From positions 1 to 64,000 of the forward strand of contig DDUU01000045.1 of assembly GCA_002344965.1 (NCBI GenBank): DNA of 64,000 nt. The letters are read 5' to 3'. Positions 9,601 to 18,043 of the stretch are shown here, piece by piece. Under the pieces are notes generated by a model. That model searched no databases. It saw only the letters and a program-made list of their open reading frames with translations, and was not told the origin of the DNA. The number at the start of each line of letters is the position of its first letter. Position 1 is the stretch's first letter. This stretch comes from Candidatus Tepidiaquacellales bacterium UBA2330 (GTDB taxonomy: Bacteria > Bacteroidota > Ignavibacteria > Tepidaquicellales > Tepidaquicellaceae). Both the position numbers and the translations under genes were made by a program.

Positions 9601-10350
9601 TTGTATTCAGAATTGAAGCATGATATTTTAAAAAATAACAGCGAATTTCTGAGGTTCAGGAAATCACTTCTTCTTTACGGCAGAAAATTTAATATACCTT
9701 ACGAAGATGTAGAAGAGATCGCCAACGATGCAATAGTAAAAGCCATTCAGGATTTTATCGAAGACAGGGGAAATTTTGAGTCTTTCTGTAAAGTTATTTT
9801 CAAGAGGCGCTTAATCAATTTTCAGAAAACTATAAAAGCAAATTATTTTCTGCTGATAATTGATGAAGATGAAATTTTTAGAAATGCTGACGGAGATGAT
9901 TACGAAAATTTTGAGAAAAACCGGATCTCAAAAGAATTCATTGAATCAGTTAAAGATTCGTTTTCAGACGAAGAAAAAAATTTTTTTGAAATTCTTTATC
10001 AGGTATGTGAACAGACAGATATAAAGCTGATAGCCGAAGCATCAAGGATTATAGGTGTTTCAAACGCTAAGGGATGGGATATATTCAGAAAGATACAGAG
10101 AAAGTCAATGAAAAAGTGGATTGAGAATAATTATGATTTACCAAACGAAATCTGTTACCAGAAAAGCAGTAAATTAAAAACAGCTGTAGAAGATAGTTAT
10201 GACATAGTCTCAGAAGATAATATCATTTATTCAAGTATAAGTCCGGTAAAATTCAGAGAAGATGAAAATCATTATGATTTAAATTTCAAAAATATCTTTA
10301 AAAATATTTCTGATCAGGATTTAGATAAGCTGATAAAATTTTATCAGTAA
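9601..10350 (+). CDS. Sigma-70-like (ECF-type) protein, divergent
   Basis: This 249-residue protein looks like a divergent extracytoplasmic-function sigma factor. Residues 10-75 resemble region 2, with the helix YEDVEEIANDAIVKAIQDF followed by a basic segment FKRRLINFQKT. Residues 115-170 resemble region 4, with a helix-turn-helix-like LIAEASRIIGVSNAKGWDIF. The last 80 residues are an Asn/Asp/Lys-rich extension of unknown function. The start is TTG, 19 bp behind the RND pump, which suggests cotranscription and possibly a regulatory link. No anti-sigma gene is seen. The assignment rests on motif shape only, so other DNA-binding roles remain possible. Confidence 0.6.
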   Translation: MYSELKHDILKNNSEFLRFRKSLLLYGRKFNIPYEDVEEIANDAIVKAIQDFIEDRGNFESFCKVIFKRRLINFQKTIKANYFLLIIDEDEIFRNADGDDYENFEKNRISKEFIESVKDSFSDEEKNFFEILYQVCEQTDIKLIAEASRIIGVSNAKGWDIFRKIQRKSMKKWIENNYDLPNEICYQKSSKLKTAVEDSYDIVSEDNIIYSSISPVKFREDENHYDLNFKNIFKNISDQDLDKLIKFYQ

Positions 10351-10392
10351 TTTTTTTAAAACAAGGATATTGTTTAACAGGAAAGAATAATT

Positions 10393-10776
10393 TTATATTT
10401 TTAAATGAATACAATATGAAGTTACTTTCAGTAACTTACCATTATTATCAAATTCATATACATCACATGATTCAACCGCTGATATAATTTTCCCCTCACG
10501 GATAAATTCCGCTCCGCCGTTAATTGAAACTCTATCCTCACTAACTATTACATTATAAGTCGTAAAATTCGTTGTTACGGATTTGAAATATTCTGCAACT
10601 CCGTTACAATATTCGATTACCTCAGCCTTTCCGGATAAAATTCTTTCGCCTGCAATATTCCAGATTATGTTTTCGGACAGATCCGGATAGACTGATTCGA
10701 ACTTTCCGTTTGAAAAAGCGACAGCGATTTCCTTAATATTCATTGTCATAATTTGATTAAGCAAATAAACTAACAA
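10393..10776 (-). CDS. SnoaL-like / NTF2-fold protein
   Basis: This small protein (127 residues from the first ATG) has the pattern of the SnoaL-like NTF2 superfamily: an N-terminal helix (IKEIAVAFSNGKFESVYPDL), the NIIWNIAG strand, GKAEVIEYCNGVAEYFKS, and paired beta-strands to the end. Family members are varied and include isomerases, binding proteins and unknowns. Two later ATGs (ending 10749 and 10743) would remove 9 or 11 residues and start closer to the conserved fold, so the true start may be there. It is a single gene, convergent with the sigma-like gene. No active-site residue can be assigned. Confidence 0.7.
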   Translation of the reverse strand: MLVYLLNQIMTMNIKEIAVAFSNGKFESVYPDLSENIIWNIAGERILSGKAEVIEYCNGVAEYFKSVTTNFTTYNVIVSEDRVSINGGAEFIREGKIISAVESCDVYEFDNNGKLLKVTSYCIHLKI

Positions 10777-11029
10777 CTTCTGAAGTTTGCAATAAATCAG
10801 GTCAGACGCTTACTACTGCCAATTTATGAAATTAAGATGTTGAAAATTCAGCCGGTAATATAGACATAGTTTGTAAAAAATTGAATTCACTGAAAAATAA
10901 AAATTTATTTTCACCAAATTTCAAACAAATAACTGTATATATTATTAAAGGCATGTAGTTCCAAAACATTTCGAAAACATTGCGGGAATTTAATTGTCCT
11001 AAAACTATAACTATATTAATATTTAAAAA

Positions 11030-11037
11030 GAAAGGAG
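11030..11037 (+). promoter_or_regulatory. Strong Shine-Dalgarno site before the ARPP-1 gene
   Basis: GAAAGGAG ends 4 nt before the ATG at 11042. Ribosome sites of this strength are rare in this window, where most genes have only an A/T-rich leader, so this gene may be translated differently from its neighbours. Confidence 0.5.
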
Positions 11038-11041
11038 TTAA

Positions 11042-12139
11042 ATGAAAAATTCGGAATATGATATACAAAGGCAAGGCAGTGTAAGCATATTGCAGTTCAA
11101 AACTGATTATGCTGATACTTTCAGTTACATCTCACTCAACGCCGCTTTGAGAGATAAATATGTTGAAATCAGTGAAACAAATGTAAATGGAGAAGTAAAT
11201 AAGATCAGACTGATCAACAAATCGGAATTTTATGTTTTTATTTCGGACGGAGACATTCTCACAGGAGCAAAGCAAAACAGAGTTATCAATACGTCGGCAT
11301 TAATAGCTCCTGATTCGGAAACGGATATTCCGGTAAGCTGTGTGGAAGCCGGCAGGTGGAAATTTAAAACAAGAGAATTTACCGGTACTGATTTTTATTT
11401 CCCGACAAACATGAGAAGAAATAAATCTAAGGATATTCTTTATAATCTTCGTACAGATGGCAGACATTCAGCAAATCAGTCAAGAGTCTGGAACGAAGTA
11501 AATGAATATGAGGAAATACTCAAAATGAAATCAAGTACATCTGACCTTTCCGAACTGTTAAGCAGAAAGCGAGGAGAAATAGATGAAACAATGAATCACT
11601 TCAGAGTAAAAAAGGGTTCAAACGGAATGGCAGTATTTTTCGGCAAAAAAATATTCTGCATTGAAATATTCAACAGTACTGAAATATTTGAAGAATGTTT
11701 TCCCAAACTGTTAGGAAGCGTGGGAGTGGATTTTCTAACAATTCAGAATAGCGATGTATTACCTTCTGAAGAAGAGATAAAAGAATTAACTACAATGTAT
11801 CTGAATAAACTTTCGGAAACATCATCTGAAACTTTTAAAGGGATTGGAGTCGGAAAAGAAAGAAGATTTAATACAAGGTTAATGACAGGCGCAGAACTTT
11901 TTTATGTAGATTTAAAAATACATGTTTCAGTCCAGTTCGAAAATATACGCGACTCATACATTAACAGGGATGCAAGAGGGAGAAAAATCCTGAACTTCGG
12001 AAAGTATAAAGGTCAAGCGCTTAATGAAGTATTCAGATCAGATATTAACTACATTATTTGGCTTTGTTTTGAATCGAATATTGACCGGAATTTGAAAAAA
12101 GAAATATACGATGAATTTCTAAAATTCAGCGGCAGATAA
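11042..12139 (+). CDS. ARPP-1 domain protein with ExoX-like C-terminal domain
   Basis: This 365-residue cytoplasmic protein carries an ARPP-1-type domain (residues 1 to about 230), recognised by the conserved run DGDILTGAKQNRVINTS, then IPVSCVEAGRWKF and the SRVWNEV segment. The last 45 residues match the ExoX-like C-terminal module (FGKYKGQALNEVFRSD then YIIWL), a small domain found attached to exonucleases and other nucleic-acid enzymes. ARPP-1 has no established activity that I know of. There is no signal peptide. The vWA protein gene follows 32 bp downstream and the two are probably one operon. The domain names come from memory of the motifs; a profile search would settle them. Confidence 0.7.
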   Translation: MKNSEYDIQRQGSVSILQFKTDYADTFSYISLNAALRDKYVEISETNVNGEVNKIRLINKSEFYVFISDGDILTGAKQNRVINTSALIAPDSETDIPVSCVEAGRWKFKTREFTGTDFYFPTNMRRNKSKDILYNLRTDGRHSANQSRVWNEVNEYEEILKMKSSTSDLSELLSRKRGEIDETMNHFRVKKGSNGMAVFFGKKIFCIEIFNSTEIFEECFPKLLGSVGVDFLTIQNSDVLPSEEEIKELTTMYLNKLSETSSETFKGIGVGKERRFNTRLMTGAELFYVDLKIHVSVQFENIRDSYINRDARGRKILNFGKYKGQALNEVFRSDINYIIWLCFESNIDRNLKKEIYDEFLKFSGR

Positions 12140-12171
12140 ATATTATTTATTAATTAAAAACTTATGCAACT

Positions 12172-12852
12172 ATGGAAAGCAAAAAAATTTACAATCTCAT
12201 CATACTCGATGAGAGCGGTTCAATGGAGTCTATTAAAAATGTGATAGTCTCAGGGCTGAATGAAGTTATACAGAATGTAAAAAATTCCGGTAAAGAATTT
12301 CCGAACCTGGATCAATTCGTAACATTTATTTCATTTAACTCCGTTGGCGTAAAAAAAATCTGTGACAAATCAGAGATTAAAAAAATGTCTGTTATAGATG
12401 AAAAAAATTACAGTCCGAATGCAGCGACACCTTTGTTTGATGCAATGGGTAATTCAATTACCGAACTGAAATATTTCCTTCAGGATAAAAATAATTACAA
12501 CGTACTTGTTACAATCCTTACTGACGGTCTTGAAAACGCTTCGAAAGAATTCAGCGGAAGTCAGATTAAGAAACTGATAGAGGAATTGAAAGAGAACAAC
12601 TGGACATTTACATATATCGGCACTGATCATGATGTTGATAAGATTGCAGATTCTATTTCAATAAATAACAAATTAGTTTTCAATAAAACGAAGCGTGGAG
12701 TTGCTGATATGTATTTAAAAGAATCAGAAAGCAGGATCAGATATATGAAAAGAGTCTCAGAGGACCTGGATGAATCATATGATTATTTTGAGAACAAAAT
12801 CGGAAATGATAAAAATAATAGCTCAGAGAAAAAAAATAACAAACAGAGGTAA
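12172..12852 (+). CDS. Cytoplasmic von Willebrand factor A domain protein
   Basis: This 226-residue protein is nearly all one vWA domain. The metal-ion-dependent adhesion site is intact: DESGSM (residues 13-18), the Thr in ATPLFDAM, and TDGLEN with the third aspartate. There is no signal peptide or membrane segment, so it works in the cytoplasm, where vWA domains usually act as metal-dependent protein-binding scaffolds. The tail (about residues 190-226) is Lys/Asn/Asp-rich and probably flexible. It directly follows the ARPP-1 gene and is ended by a terminator, making a two-gene unit. Confidence 0.85.
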   Translation: MESKKIYNLIILDESGSMESIKNVIVSGLNEVIQNVKNSGKEFPNLDQFVTFISFNSVGVKKICDKSEIKKMSVIDEKNYSPNAATPLFDAMGNSITELKYFLQDKNNYNVLVTILTDGLENASKEFSGSQIKKLIEELKENNWTFTYIGTDHDVDKIADSISINNKLVFNKTKRGVADMYLKESESRIRYMKRVSEDLDESYDYFENKIGNDKNNSSEKKNNKQR

Positions 12853-12968
12853 TTAAAAGGAAATCATGTTGATTAAAGATACAGATTTTTTCTGCTTCTT
12901 TTTTTACAAATAGTTTAAACAGATTAATATATTGACTTGTCAGTTTAGAAGGATAAAATTAATTTGAA

Positions 12969-13005
12969 AAAACCGGAATAAAAAATCATCCGGTTTTATT
13001 TTTTT
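12969..13005 (+). terminator. Rho-independent terminator of the ARPP-1/vWA unit
   Basis: AAAACCGGA (12969-12977) pairs with TCCGGTTTT (12989-12997) and is followed by a T-rich run. It lies about 115 bp behind the vWA gene and just ahead of the DUF3127 gene. Confidence 0.75.
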
Positions 13006-13029
13006 TAAAATTTTAAACAATAAAAAATC

Positions 13030-13398
13030 ATGGAGATATCAGGAAAGCTGTTTGAGATCTATGAGACAAAACAAGTAACTGACAAATTCAAAAAGAGAGA
13101 GTTTGTAGTGGAGTATGTTACAAACCCGGAATATCCGCAGTATATAAAATTCCAGCTGACGCAGAATAACTGCGATTATCTCGACGGATTCAGTAAGGGA
13201 GATATGATCAACATTCAGTTCGATCTGACAGGAAGACCGTGGACAAACCAGTCCGGCGAGACAACATATTTTACAAGTCTTAATGCATGGAGGATACAGA
13301 AGGCTGAAGGCGGAGGAAACGGAAAGCGAGATCAGGTTGCAGAGAGCAGCGGGGATATGGGCGGCGGAAGTGATTCGGATAATGATCTGCCGTTTTAG
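13030..13398 (+). CDS. DUF3127 protein with SSB-like acidic tail
   Basis: This 122-residue protein has an OB-fold-like DUF3127 domain (residues 1-95) with the typical pattern GKLFEIYETKQVT, KREFVVEY, KFQLTQ, GRPW and YFTSLNAWRI. A Gly/Asp/Ser-rich linker follows, and the chain ends SDNDLPF. That end copies the acidic DDDIPF-type tip by which single-stranded DNA-binding proteins recruit replication and repair enzymes. DUF3127 proteins are common in Bacteroidota and little studied. The start is ATG; the gene stands alone between a terminator and a pair of hairpins. A role at single-stranded DNA is inference from fold and tail. Confidence 0.85.
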   Translation: MEISGKLFEIYETKQVTDKFKKREFVVEYVTNPEYPQYIKFQLTQNNCDYLDGFSKGDMINIQFDLTGRPWTNQSGETTYFTSLNAWRIQKAEGGGNGKRDQVAESSGDMGGGSDSDNDLPF

Positions 13399-13431
13399 GG
13401 AAAGGGTTATATAATTTATAAAATGTATGTA
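13399..13431. other. Gap after the DUF3127 gene
   Basis: Short spacer before the double hairpin. The wider gap from 13399 to 13728 holds only the hairpins at 13432-13488 and an AT-rich region with a direct repeat of TCTTTTCAATTCAAT near 13545-13572. I see no gene in it. Confidence 0.4.
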
Positions 13432-13488
13432 GAACGGAATTGTATTCCGTTCAGCGCCGGTAAACCGCTTAAGCGGTTTATCGGCGCT
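13432..13488. repeat. Two adjacent perfect hairpins (intergenic palindrome)
   Basis: The first hairpin is GAACGGAAT (13432-13440), a TGT loop, and ATTCCGTTC (13444-13452). The second starts at once: AGCGCCG (13453-13459) and its complement at 13482-13488 enclose the perfect palindrome TAAACCGCTTAAGCGGTTTA (13461-13480). The second stem is 18 bp with one G-T pair. Only a short T-run follows, so it is not a textbook terminator. A related palindrome lies at 31185-31214. Confidence 0.7.
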
Positions 13489-13728
13489 TTAACCTAATCT
13501 CATTCAAAATATCTGATCGGGAATTTAAAATGCAGGAAAATTTCTTTTCAATTCAATTCTTTTCAATTCAATTCATTTATTAACATCATTTAGATAAAAA
13601 TTTATCTGCTGTAACATTAAATTTTTCCTGCCGCCGGTTATTAAAACCGACTTATAATTTATTTTTAATTTGATTAACTTGCAGATTAAAAAATTCACTT
13701 CTTATATAATTAAATAATAAAACTATAA

Positions 13729-14460
13729 ATGAAAAGAGAAATTTCAAAACATTACAGCCCTAGTCTTAATAAGGAAATGGACATTGTAAAATATGGTGAT
13801 TACGGTTTTGCATTACTGCTTTTTCCTACTGCTGCAGCTGATTTCCTCGAATATGAAAGATTTCAATTAATTGATACTATTGAACCATATATTAATTCAG
13901 GTAAAGTTAAGGTCTATTCCATTAACAGTATAAATAATGAAAGCTGGCTGAACGATAAAATGAATCCTTACGATAAAGCCGTAAGACATCAGCAGTTTAA
14001 TGATTATGTTACCGATGAAGTTGTCCCGTTTATCTTTGAAGACTGTAACGGTGAAGTTCCCGTTATTACTTGCGGCGCTTCACTTGGAGCTCTGCACTGC
14101 GCTAATCTCTTTTTCAGAAGACCTGATCTTTTTGCAGGAACAATTGCTATGAGCGGTTCATATGATCTGAGTGATTATTCCAAAGGTTATTTCGATCAGA
14201 CTTGCTACTTCAACTCTCCTATGCATTATCTTCCTAATCTTAATGATGAAAATATTCTGAATGAAATGAGAAAAAGTGAGCATATCCACATACTTACCGG
14301 ACAGGGAAATTATGAAAATCCCGAAGCTTCAGTCAGAATATCTGAAATCCTTAACAGAAAAAATGTTCCGCATGATCTTGAATTATGGGGATTGGACGTT
14401 CCGCATGACTGGCCTACCTGGAGAAAAATGGTCCCGTATATTATTGAAACAAAATTCTGA
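13729..14460 (+). CDS. Esterase-family alpha/beta hydrolase
   Basis: This 243-residue protein matches the putative esterase (esterase D/PF00756-like) group of alpha/beta hydrolases. The nucleophile elbow reads GASLG with Ser118, followed by ALHCANLFFRRPDLFAGTIAMSG as in this family. His226 in VPHDWPTW is the likely catalytic histidine. The acid residue is not certain. There is no signal peptide, so it is probably cytoplasmic. The start is ATG. Glycogen synthase begins 86 bp downstream on the same strand, so the two may be cotranscribed. Substrate is unknown. Confidence 0.8.
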   Translation: MKREISKHYSPSLNKEMDIVKYGDYGFALLLFPTAAADFLEYERFQLIDTIEPYINSGKVKVYSINSINNESWLNDKMNPYDKAVRHQQFNDYVTDEVVPFIFEDCNGEVPVITCGASLGALHCANLFFRRPDLFAGTIAMSGSYDLSDYSKGYFDQTCYFNSPMHYLPNLNDENILNEMRKSEHIHILTGQGNYENPEASVRISEILNRKNVPHDLELWGLDVPHDWPTWRKMVPYIIETKF

Positions 14461-14546
14461 TAGTATCCAATATTTAGGGATCCTGAATTTAAACCGTAAC
14501 AATTTACATCTTTAGTTTACAATTTATATAAAATTAAAAAAGATAT

Positions 14547-16037
14547 TTGAAGATCTGTTTTGCTGCTTCGGAATGTTTTCCTTTTGTAAAGACCGGCGGT
14601 CTGGGGGATGTAGTTGGCTCGCTTCCAAAAGAAATTTCCCGTATGAAAACCGGCGGTAAGAAAAAGGTTAAGAATGATGTTAAAATAATTCTTCCTTTGT
14701 ACAAAGGAATTAAAACTCTTCAATATAATATTGTTTGCATGGAAGAGTTCGGTGATATTCCTGTTGCAATTGGTGACAAAGAAATTAAATTCAGAATCTT
14801 CACATCCAAACTTCCCGATACAGAAATAGATGTGTATTTTGCTGACTGTCCGGAATATTTTCACAGAGATATGCCCTATACAAATGATCCCGATGAAGAT
14901 GAAAGATTTATTCTCTTTCAGAAAGCCGTGATAGAAATACTTCAAAGATTAAAATGGGCGCCGGATGTTATTCATTGCAATGACTGGCAGACTGGTCTCA
15001 TACCTGTTTTTCTTAACACCATTTATAAATGGGACAAGCTTTTCGATAATACATCAGTTCTTTTTTCTGTACACAATATCGGATATCAGGGCAGGTTCTC
15101 CGAAAAATCTGTTTTCAGCGCCGGACTTTCATATAATGATTTTTATAACTGCGGTCCGTTAGAACTTAATGGTTCATTCTGTTTTATGAAAGCCGGGATC
15201 CTCTATTCTGAAATTATTTCCACAGTCAGTAAAACTTATGCAATGGAAATCCGCACTCCGGAATACGGAGCCGGGATGGAATCTGTCCTCCAAATAAGAA
15301 AAGATGATATCTACGGTGTGTTAAACGGAATAGATACTAATATCTGGAATCCTAAAATAGATAAATTCATTCCTGCAAATTATAACGCAAAAGACACATC
15401 CAATAAAATAATCTGTAAAAAAGAACTTCTCCGTGAAGCTGAGCTGGTGTATGATGAAAACGTTCCTGTAATTGGAATTATTTCACGATTTGCCGGACAG
15501 AAAGGTTTCGAACTATTGTTTCCCGTGATAAATGAACTAATGCAGCTGCCGTTGCAGCTTATAGTTTTAGGAAGCGGCGATGAAAAATCTGAAAAGTTTT
15601 TTGAACAGCTTGCTATGAGTTTCCCTCATAAAGTAAATACTTACATCGGATATAATAATAAACTCGCGCACTATATAACCGCTGGAAGTGATATGTTTTT
15701 AATGCCTTCCATTTATGAACCCTGTGGTCTGAATCAAATGTACAGTCTCAATTACGGTACTGTCCCTATTGTTAGAAATACCGGTGGGCTTGCAGATACA
15801 GTTATTGATTTTCATAAGGATGAATTAAACGGAAACGGTTTTTCATTTGATGAACAGTCTCCGGCAGCTTTGTACACTGCTATCTTAAGAGCTGTGGAAG
15901 TATTCGGAGATAAAAATACCTGGGAAAAAATTATGCAGAGAGGTATGAAAATTGATTTTTCATGGAAACATTCAGCTAAAGAATATATGGAGCTTTATAA
16001 AAAAGCTGTTGAAAAAAAATCCAATAACTTAATCTGA
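14547..16037 (+). CDS. glgA: Glycogen synthase (ADP-glucose type, GT5)
   Basis: This 496-residue cytoplasmic enzyme extends alpha-1,4-glucan chains from a nucleotide sugar. The N-terminal Rossmann domain opens with the substrate-binding motif KTGGLGDV (Lys15 onward). The C-terminal domain has RFAGQKGFELL, the GSGDEKSE region, and the catalytic-site motif PSIYEPCGLNQMYSLNYG followed by NTGGLADTV. Length fits the family. The start is TTG at 14547, fixed by the conserved beginning MKICFAASECFPF. It follows an esterase gene; no other glycogen genes lie in the window. Confidence 0.93.
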   Translation: MKICFAASECFPFVKTGGLGDVVGSLPKEISRMKTGGKKKVKNDVKIILPLYKGIKTLQYNIVCMEEFGDIPVAIGDKEIKFRIFTSKLPDTEIDVYFADCPEYFHRDMPYTNDPDEDERFILFQKAVIEILQRLKWAPDVIHCNDWQTGLIPVFLNTIYKWDKLFDNTSVLFSVHNIGYQGRFSEKSVFSAGLSYNDFYNCGPLELNGSFCFMKAGILYSEIISTVSKTYAMEIRTPEYGAGMESVLQIRKDDIYGVLNGIDTNIWNPKIDKFIPANYNAKDTSNKIICKKELLREAELVYDENVPVIGIISRFAGQKGFELLFPVINELMQLPLQLIVLGSGDEKSEKFFEQLAMSFPHKVNTYIGYNNKLAHYITAGSDMFLMPSIYEPCGLNQMYSLNYGTVPIVRNTGGLADTVIDFHKDELNGNGFSFDEQSPAALYTAILRAVEVFGDKNTWEKIMQRGMKIDFSWKHSAKEYMELYKKAVEKKSNNLI

Positions 16038-16198
16038 GAATTTTTATCTGAGTTAAATCCAAGGATAATCCCGCATCCTACAGAATTATATCGAAATATA
16101 TATTTTTCAATAATTTTCCCGAAAATAAGTCTGAAATCTAAAGTCTGGTTTTAATAATTTTATGGTTTTTATTATCTTCGCTATAAATTCATTGGTTT

Positions 16199-17305
16199 AT
16201 GAAAATATTTATCGCCATAATTTTTTTCTTTTACAATAACTTATTGTTTTCTATGACATATTCCGATTCCACTAAATGGGAAATCCATCCATCATTCAAG
16301 TATGACGCTCTGTGCTTTGTAAATATCATGACGGGAGATGAATTTTATTTGACCTATTATCAGGATGAATATAATAAATTTAAAGACAGACTGGATCCTG
16401 AAGTATCTGCTTCTTTGGCAAATCTTAAAAAAGTTATTAAAGAAGATAACGGTAACATTGTTTCCGCCTGGCTATGCCTTTATTATTCTGCGGTGGATTC
16501 TGAAACTCTGATTGAAATGAGTAATGCAACGCAAGATCTTTCTGAACTGAAATCCAATTTTCAAAAGTCACCTTATTATTCGGATGATAGCTGGTCAGAT
16601 TTTGAATCTCTGAAAGGTGATCTCTTAACTGTCTTCAGCTGGCTGGATAAAATTGAATTTGAAAAATACTGGAATGAAAATATAAACAGCAGAATTTCCG
16701 ACACTATTAATTCTGTTCGTAAAAAATTAGACAGATATAATATCATCGGAATAACTGAAGAGCATCTTGGCCGGAAACTTAGTTCGGATACAATTACCGT
16801 TTATATGCTGTATTATTCCCGGCCGCACGGAATTAAAATTACAGGCACCCGTTTTCTTACGGATATTGCATGGCCGTTTGAAATTCTCATCCGAACCGCT
16901 TCACATGAAATGATGCATCCGCCTTTTGATCTTAAAAATGACTCGCTTCTTATTGAAAAATTAGAACTTCTTAAAAGTGATGAATTTCTGATGGATAAAG
17001 TTTTAAATCACGATCCGTCTTTCGGGTATAATTCATTCGAAGGTTTTATTGAAGAAGACTGCGTCCAGGCGCTCGATCAGATTATAAATGAAAAGCTGAA
17101 TATTGAAAGAGACCCGCGCAAAAGATGGAAGGAGAATGATGACGGGATGCATGTATTTGCTGTTGCTCTTTACAATATTATGAAAGAAGATAATTACAAT
17201 TCTGAAAAATATATTTTCAGAGATTATCTGATTGAAAATATAAATAATGGTAAATTACTGAACGGAAATATTAAAAGAATTTATAATGAGTTTTATCCGG
17301 ATTAA
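16199..17305 (+). CDS. Exported protein with HExxH zinc-peptidase motif, unrecognised family
   Basis: This 368-residue protein has a short signal-like N-terminus (residues 1-18, hydrophobic and Phe-rich). Residues 236-240 are HEMMH, a zincin HExxH motif, lying in a helix-like context (ILIRTASHEMMHPPFD). About 45 residues later comes EGFIEEDCVQALD, whose glutamates could supply the third zinc ligand as in gluzincins. I do not recognise the family. Three features support a secreted peptidase, but activity is inference. The gene is ended by a strong terminator. Confidence 0.6.
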   Translation: MKIFIAIIFFFYNNLLFSMTYSDSTKWEIHPSFKYDALCFVNIMTGDEFYLTYYQDEYNKFKDRLDPEVSASLANLKKVIKEDNGNIVSAWLCLYYSAVDSETLIEMSNATQDLSELKSNFQKSPYYSDDSWSDFESLKGDLLTVFSWLDKIEFEKYWNENINSRISDTINSVRKKLDRYNIIGITEEHLGRKLSSDTITVYMLYYSRPHGIKITGTRFLTDIAWPFEILIRTASHEMMHPPFDLKNDSLLIEKLELLKSDEFLMDKVLNHDPSFGYNSFEGFIEEDCVQALDQIINEKLNIERDPRKRWKENDDGMHVFAVALYNIMKEDNYNSEKYIFRDYLIENINNGKLLNGNIKRIYNEFYPD

Positions 17306-17340
17306 TGTTATCATATTTTTAATTCTTCAAGTTCCTGAAA

Positions 17341-17380
17341 AAAAAATCCTCCTGAAAAAAATTCGGGAGGATTTTTTTAT
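17341..17380 (+). terminator. Rho-independent terminator between convergent genes
   Basis: AATCCTCCTGAA pairs with TTCGGGAGGATT across an A-rich loop, flanked by A-runs and T-runs, so it can act on both strands. It sits between convergent genes ending at 17305 (+) and 17399 (-). Confidence 0.85.
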
Positions 17381-17398
17381 ACTTTTTTGTAAATAAAA

Positions 17399-17911
17399 TT
17401 ATTTGATCATAGATAATATTCCTAATGCGCTTGTCCATGAACTTTTGTTCTTTTTAAATCCTTTCGAAAATGAAGATGGATTTAACATATTTGACAAACC
17501 CAATACTCCGCCAGCTACATCTGCGATTGATCCTGCATTTTGGAGCTGATCCAAAATTCCGTCCTTCTGATTTGCCCAGTCAGGAAGAAATGATGTTCCC
17601 TTTAATGCTCCGGCAAGTGACCCTGCAATTGAAGCATACTTAATGTAATCTGTTGCATCTACTCCCGACAGCATGCTCAAAATATCGTTTTTACCTGATT
17701 TACCTCCGGTAAATGAACTGGTATTTATTCCTTTTACAAACTGTCCCATCAGACTGTTGATACCTGCCTGTTTGCCAAGACTGTTAATAATATCATTCGT
17801 ACTGTTCTTGGACTTGGAATCAGATTTTCCTTTTGTGTCATCAGTCTGACCATTTATAAATCCTGTAGAAAAAATAAAAATAAAAACAACTGCTGTTAAG
17901 ATAGTTTTCAT
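17399..17911 (-). CDS. Small exported protein of unknown function
   Basis: This 170-residue protein has a clear signal peptide (MKTILTAVVFIFIFSTGFING, cut near residue 21). After a Lys/Ser-rich linker, the mature part is built of small-residue helices such as YIKYASIAGSLAGALKG and SIADVAGGVLGLSNML. It has no cysteines, no lipobox and no catalytic motif. Weak overall resemblance to DUF2780-type exported proteins is possible but I cannot confirm it. It is monocistronic, downstream of the beta-helix gene on the same strand and separated from it by a terminator. Confidence 0.6.
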   Translation of the reverse strand: MKTILTAVVFIFIFSTGFINGQTDDTKGKSDSKSKNSTNDIINSLGKQAGINSLMGQFVKGINTSSFTGGKSGKNDILSMLSGVDATDYIKYASIAGSLAGALKGTSFLPDWANQKDGILDQLQNAGSIADVAGGVLGLSNMLNPSSFSKGFKKNKSSWTSALGILSMIK

Positions 17912-17999
17912 GATTTGTCTTAATTAAATTGATTGAAAAAAATTAGTATTATTGCCGGTGTTTAAATAATTAATTGAAAAATTGAATTTAAAAATTTAA

Positions 18000-18030
18000 C
18001 AGTCCCTGCATACATACAATGCAGGGACTG
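18000..18030 (-). terminator. Rho-independent terminator of the beta-helix gene
   Basis: CAGTCCCTGCAT (18000-18011) pairs perfectly with ATGCAGGGACTG (18019-18030), a 12-bp stem with a 7-nt loop, followed on the minus strand by a T-rich stretch. It lies 14 bp behind the stop codon. Confidence 0.85.
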
Positions 18031-18043
18031 AAAAAAAATTAAA

